Positions 41,157 through 42,736 of a stretch of 42,736 nucleotides of DNA are shown here, in pieces (positions within the stretch are counted from its first letter, which is position 1; every line of letters begins with the position of its first letter). The DNA is from Planctomycetales bacterium (GTDB taxonomy: Bacteria > Omnitrophota > Gorgyraeia > Gygaellales > Profunditerraquicolaceae). A program made the position numbers and the translations under genes. The notes below the pieces were generated by a model. It saw only the letters and a list, made by a program, of their open reading frames with translations, was not told the origin of the DNA and made no database searches. Location of the stretch: NCBI GenBank assembly GCA_005239725.1, contig SBBM01000040.1:1-42736 (forward strand), read 5' to 3'.

Positions 41157-41525
41157 ATGTTTCGTATTTTTTTTGCAACATTAGTTGTGGCGCTGTTATT
41201 TTTATCAATAAGCATCTTATCTTTTGCATTGACCTGCGGCCAGAATGAGTCAGAGGCGCTTGCCCAGGTAGAGAAGAAGGAATCTAATGAGCCTCTAAAC
41301 GCGGGCAATAAGGTTTGCCCGGTTATGAATACAAAGATAAATGAAAAGACCAAGGTTACTTATGAATATGAAGGCAAAATTTATAATTTTTGTTGCCTGG
41401 CATGCGTTGAAGCGTTCAAGAAAGACCCTGCCAAATATATTAAAAAAGTAGAAGAAGAATTGCAAAAAAACAAAGCCGAAAAGTCTAAGGGAGAAGTTGC
41501 GGATACCTGTTACGCCGATGATTGA
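41157..41525 (+). CDS. Exported YHS-domain protein
   Basis: 122 residues with an N-terminal signal/anchor (about 3-25). A YHS-type metal-binding domain follows: KVCPVMNTKI (Cys54, Met57) and YEGKIYNFCCLACVEAFKKDPAKYI (Cys79, Cys80, Cys83). YHS domains bind Cu or other soft metals and often accompany copper pumps. The ATG at 41157 is set by AAGGAG; the ORF opens 21 nt earlier. Cys27 after the hydrophobic segment is in LTC, a poor lipobox. Overlaps the permease gene by 8 nt. A periplasmic metal chaperone or sensor is likely. Confidence 0.82.
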   Translation: MFRIFFATLVVALLFLSISILSFALTCGQNESEALAQVEKKESNEPLNAGNKVCPVMNTKINEKTKVTYEYEGKIYNFCCLACVEAFKKDPAKYIKKVEEELQKNKAEKSKGEVADTCYADD

Positions 41526-42636
41526 CCCGATTTGCGGGATGACAGTTGATGAGGCCAATGCCATTAAGGCAACCAGGGAGGGCAGGGATTATTTTTTTTG
41601 CAGCAGTTACTGCCGGGACAAATTTTTAAAGAAGGCAAATCTCTTCAAGAATAAAGTATTTATTGTCAGCGCAATAGCCGTTTTGCTCGTCCTGGTTTCA
41701 TTTTTTATCCCTCTCCTTGCGCCATTCCGGAATATTTTCCTGGTTTATATTAAAAAGATATGGTGGGCAGTAAGTTTAGGCTTGCTTTTAGGCGGGGTTA
41801 TTGATTATTATGTGCCGAAAGAATATATATCCAAAATTCTTTCCAGGCGCAGCCCCTTTACTATATTTAACGCGGTTTTAACAGGATTTTTAATGAGCGC
41901 CTGCAGCCACGGGATACTGGCCTTATCCATACAGTTGCACAAAAAAGGGGCGTCAAATCCGGCAGTCATAAGTTTTCTCCTGGCCAGCCCCTGGGCGAAT
42001 ATTGCCATTACCCTGATGCTTTTAAGTTTTTTTGGCCTGAAAGGGTTATTTATTATATTCTCAGCGATTATTATTGCCATTAATACGGGGTTTATCTTTA
42101 TGTTTCTAGAAAAGAAAGGACTGATTGAGAAAAATAAGAATAGCGTGGAGGTAACCGAAGGTTTCTCTATCCTAAAAGATATAAAGGCGCGTGCTAAAAA
42201 CTACAAGTTTAATTACGCTACTCTAAAAGATGATTCGCAAGGCGTTTTGAATGGTGCGGTTACCCTCGGCAATATGGTGCTCTGGTGGATTATTATCGGC
42301 GTGCTTATCGCAAGCTTTGCCGGGGCGTATATCCCGGTGCATTTTTTTCACAGGTTTATGGGGCCGACATTTTTAGGCTTAATTGTAACGCTTGGGCTTG
42401 CGACGATAATAGAGGTATGCTCTGAAGGTTCATCTCCGCTTGCCTTTGAGATATACAAGCGGTCCGGGGCCCTGGGGAACAGCCTTGTATTCCTGATGGC
42501 AGGGGTAGCTACGGATTATACCGAAATAGGCCTTCTCTGGTCTAATCTGGGCAGGCGGGTTGCTTTTTGGCTGCCGCTTGTTGCCGTGCCGCAGGTCCTT
42601 ATTTTCGGCTATCTCGCAAACCTGATTTTAAAATAA
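41518..42636 (+). CDS. DUF318-type permease with N-terminal YHS domain (metal/metalloid efflux)
   Basis: 372 residues. The N-terminal ~40 residues form a YHS motif (DPICGMTV with Cys6, then FFCSSYC with Cys28 and Cys32). About eight helices follow in two matching halves: SACSHGILALSIQLHKKGASNPAVISFLLASPW and EVCSEGSSPLAFEIYKRSGALGNSL with GVATDYTEI. The family includes ArsP-like and SO_0444-type Cu/Zn efflux permeases. Placement behind a YHS protein and a Cus-type pump supports soft-metal export. ATG 41518 is preferred over an upstream in-frame codon because the YHS motif begins right after it. Confidence 0.85.
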   Translation: MIDPICGMTVDEANAIKATREGRDYFFCSSYCRDKFLKKANLFKNKVFIVSAIAVLLVLVSFFIPLLAPFRNIFLVYIKKIWWAVSLGLLLGGVIDYYVPKEYISKILSRRSPFTIFNAVLTGFLMSACSHGILALSIQLHKKGASNPAVISFLLASPWANIAITLMLLSFFGLKGLFIIFSAIIIAINTGFIFMFLEKKGLIEKNKNSVEVTEGFSILKDIKARAKNYKFNYATLKDDSQGVLNGAVTLGNMVLWWIIIGVLIASFAGAYIPVHFFHRFMGPTFLGLIVTLGLATIIEVCSEGSSPLAFEIYKRSGALGNSLVFLMAGVATDYTEIGLLWSNLGRRVAFWLPLVAVPQVLIFGYLANLILK

Positions 42637-42653
42637 TTCGCCATATTTTTTTC

Positions 42654-42682
42654 TTGACAAGCATTGGGTAGTATGTTAATGA
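42654..42682 (+). promoter_or_regulatory. Possible promoter at the window end
   Basis: TTGACA (42654-42659) with TAATGA (42677-42682) after 17 bp. The -10 is poor, but the -35 with its T tract looks like those at 13604 and 31739. The gene it would serve lies beyond the window. The remaining bases to 42736 hold no gene I can see. Confidence 0.4.
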
Positions 42683-42736
42683 TTTAACAAGTAAACTAAA
42701 GCCCGCTAAATTCGAGAAGATTCCCCGGAATTTAAT

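Overview
The window reads as part of the chromosome of an anaerobic, Gram-negative-type bacterium. Evidence for the cell type is a lipoprotein with a lipobox, Lgt, an outer-membrane beta-barrel protein, a TolC-like protein and an OmpA-LysM protein. Evidence for anaerobic energy and redox metabolism is an Rnf complex, a B12-dependent ribonucleotide reductase, a membrane pyrophosphatase, a Dps-like ferritin and an AmmeMemoRadiSam radical SAM enzyme. Gene content and style (medium GC, many ATGA overlaps, many short palindromic repeats) would fit an uncultured lineage such as Candidatus Omnitrophota. That placement is inference; no 16S or ribosomal marker is present.

Layout. 1-2685 (+): a short-loop FtsH-like AAA+ protease, then a lipoprotein whose signal peptide is encoded out of frame inside the protease gene. 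2672-9306 (-): an MFS exporter, rnfC-G-D-E-A-B and purN, tightly packed. 9307-9996: a tRNA-Thr(CGU) gene with a second, 5'-truncated copy of its 3' end, plus several hairpins. 9997-13543 (+): a ROK regulator, a membrane coiled-coil protein and a LacI-type regulator. 13604-20520 (+): tandem promoters, an intein-interrupted nrdJ, apgM and mnmG. 20517-23798 (+): a redox/oxidative-stress group (Dps-like ferritin, PNPOx-fold protein, glutaredoxin-like redoxin, AhpF-like thioredoxin reductase) and a beta-barrel protein. 23785-28538 (+): iron uptake as two separate FeoB genes, a DtxR-FeoA fusion regulator, a PP-loop tRNA-thiolation-like protein and AmrS. 28539-31658 (+): lgt and hppA among repeats. 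31739-32747 (+): an HTH-nucleotidyltransferase/HEPN pair with a palindromic operator in its promoter. 32784-33746 (+): an OmpA-LysM protein. 33893-42636 (+): a metal-efflux region with a CusCBA-like RND pump, an ArsB/NhaD-type permease, a DUF1622 protein, a YHS protein and a YHS-fused DUF318 permease.

How the parts fit. Rnf and the predicted Na+-type, K+-dependent pyrophosphatase both suggest ion-gradient (perhaps sodium) bioenergetics. The redoxin/reductase pair can supply electrons to NrdJ or peroxidases. FeoB plus its fused regulator forms an iron-uptake unit. The Cus-type pump carries the three methionines expected for Cu(I)/Ag(I).

The most unusual signal is a dense set of small palindromic repeats of at least four families, several of which sit inside coding genes. 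One palindrome of 31 bp occurs in perfect, oppositely oriented copies inside two adjacent genes (27425-27455 and 27810-27840), in frame in both. A second family (core AAGGGAAACGTCCCC) occurs five times, and two of its copies bound a 173-bp inverted-repeat element beside a duplicated lgt start. The nrdJ intein is also notable: it ends in Leu-Asp instead of His-Asn and sits directly before the predicted thiyl-radical cysteine.
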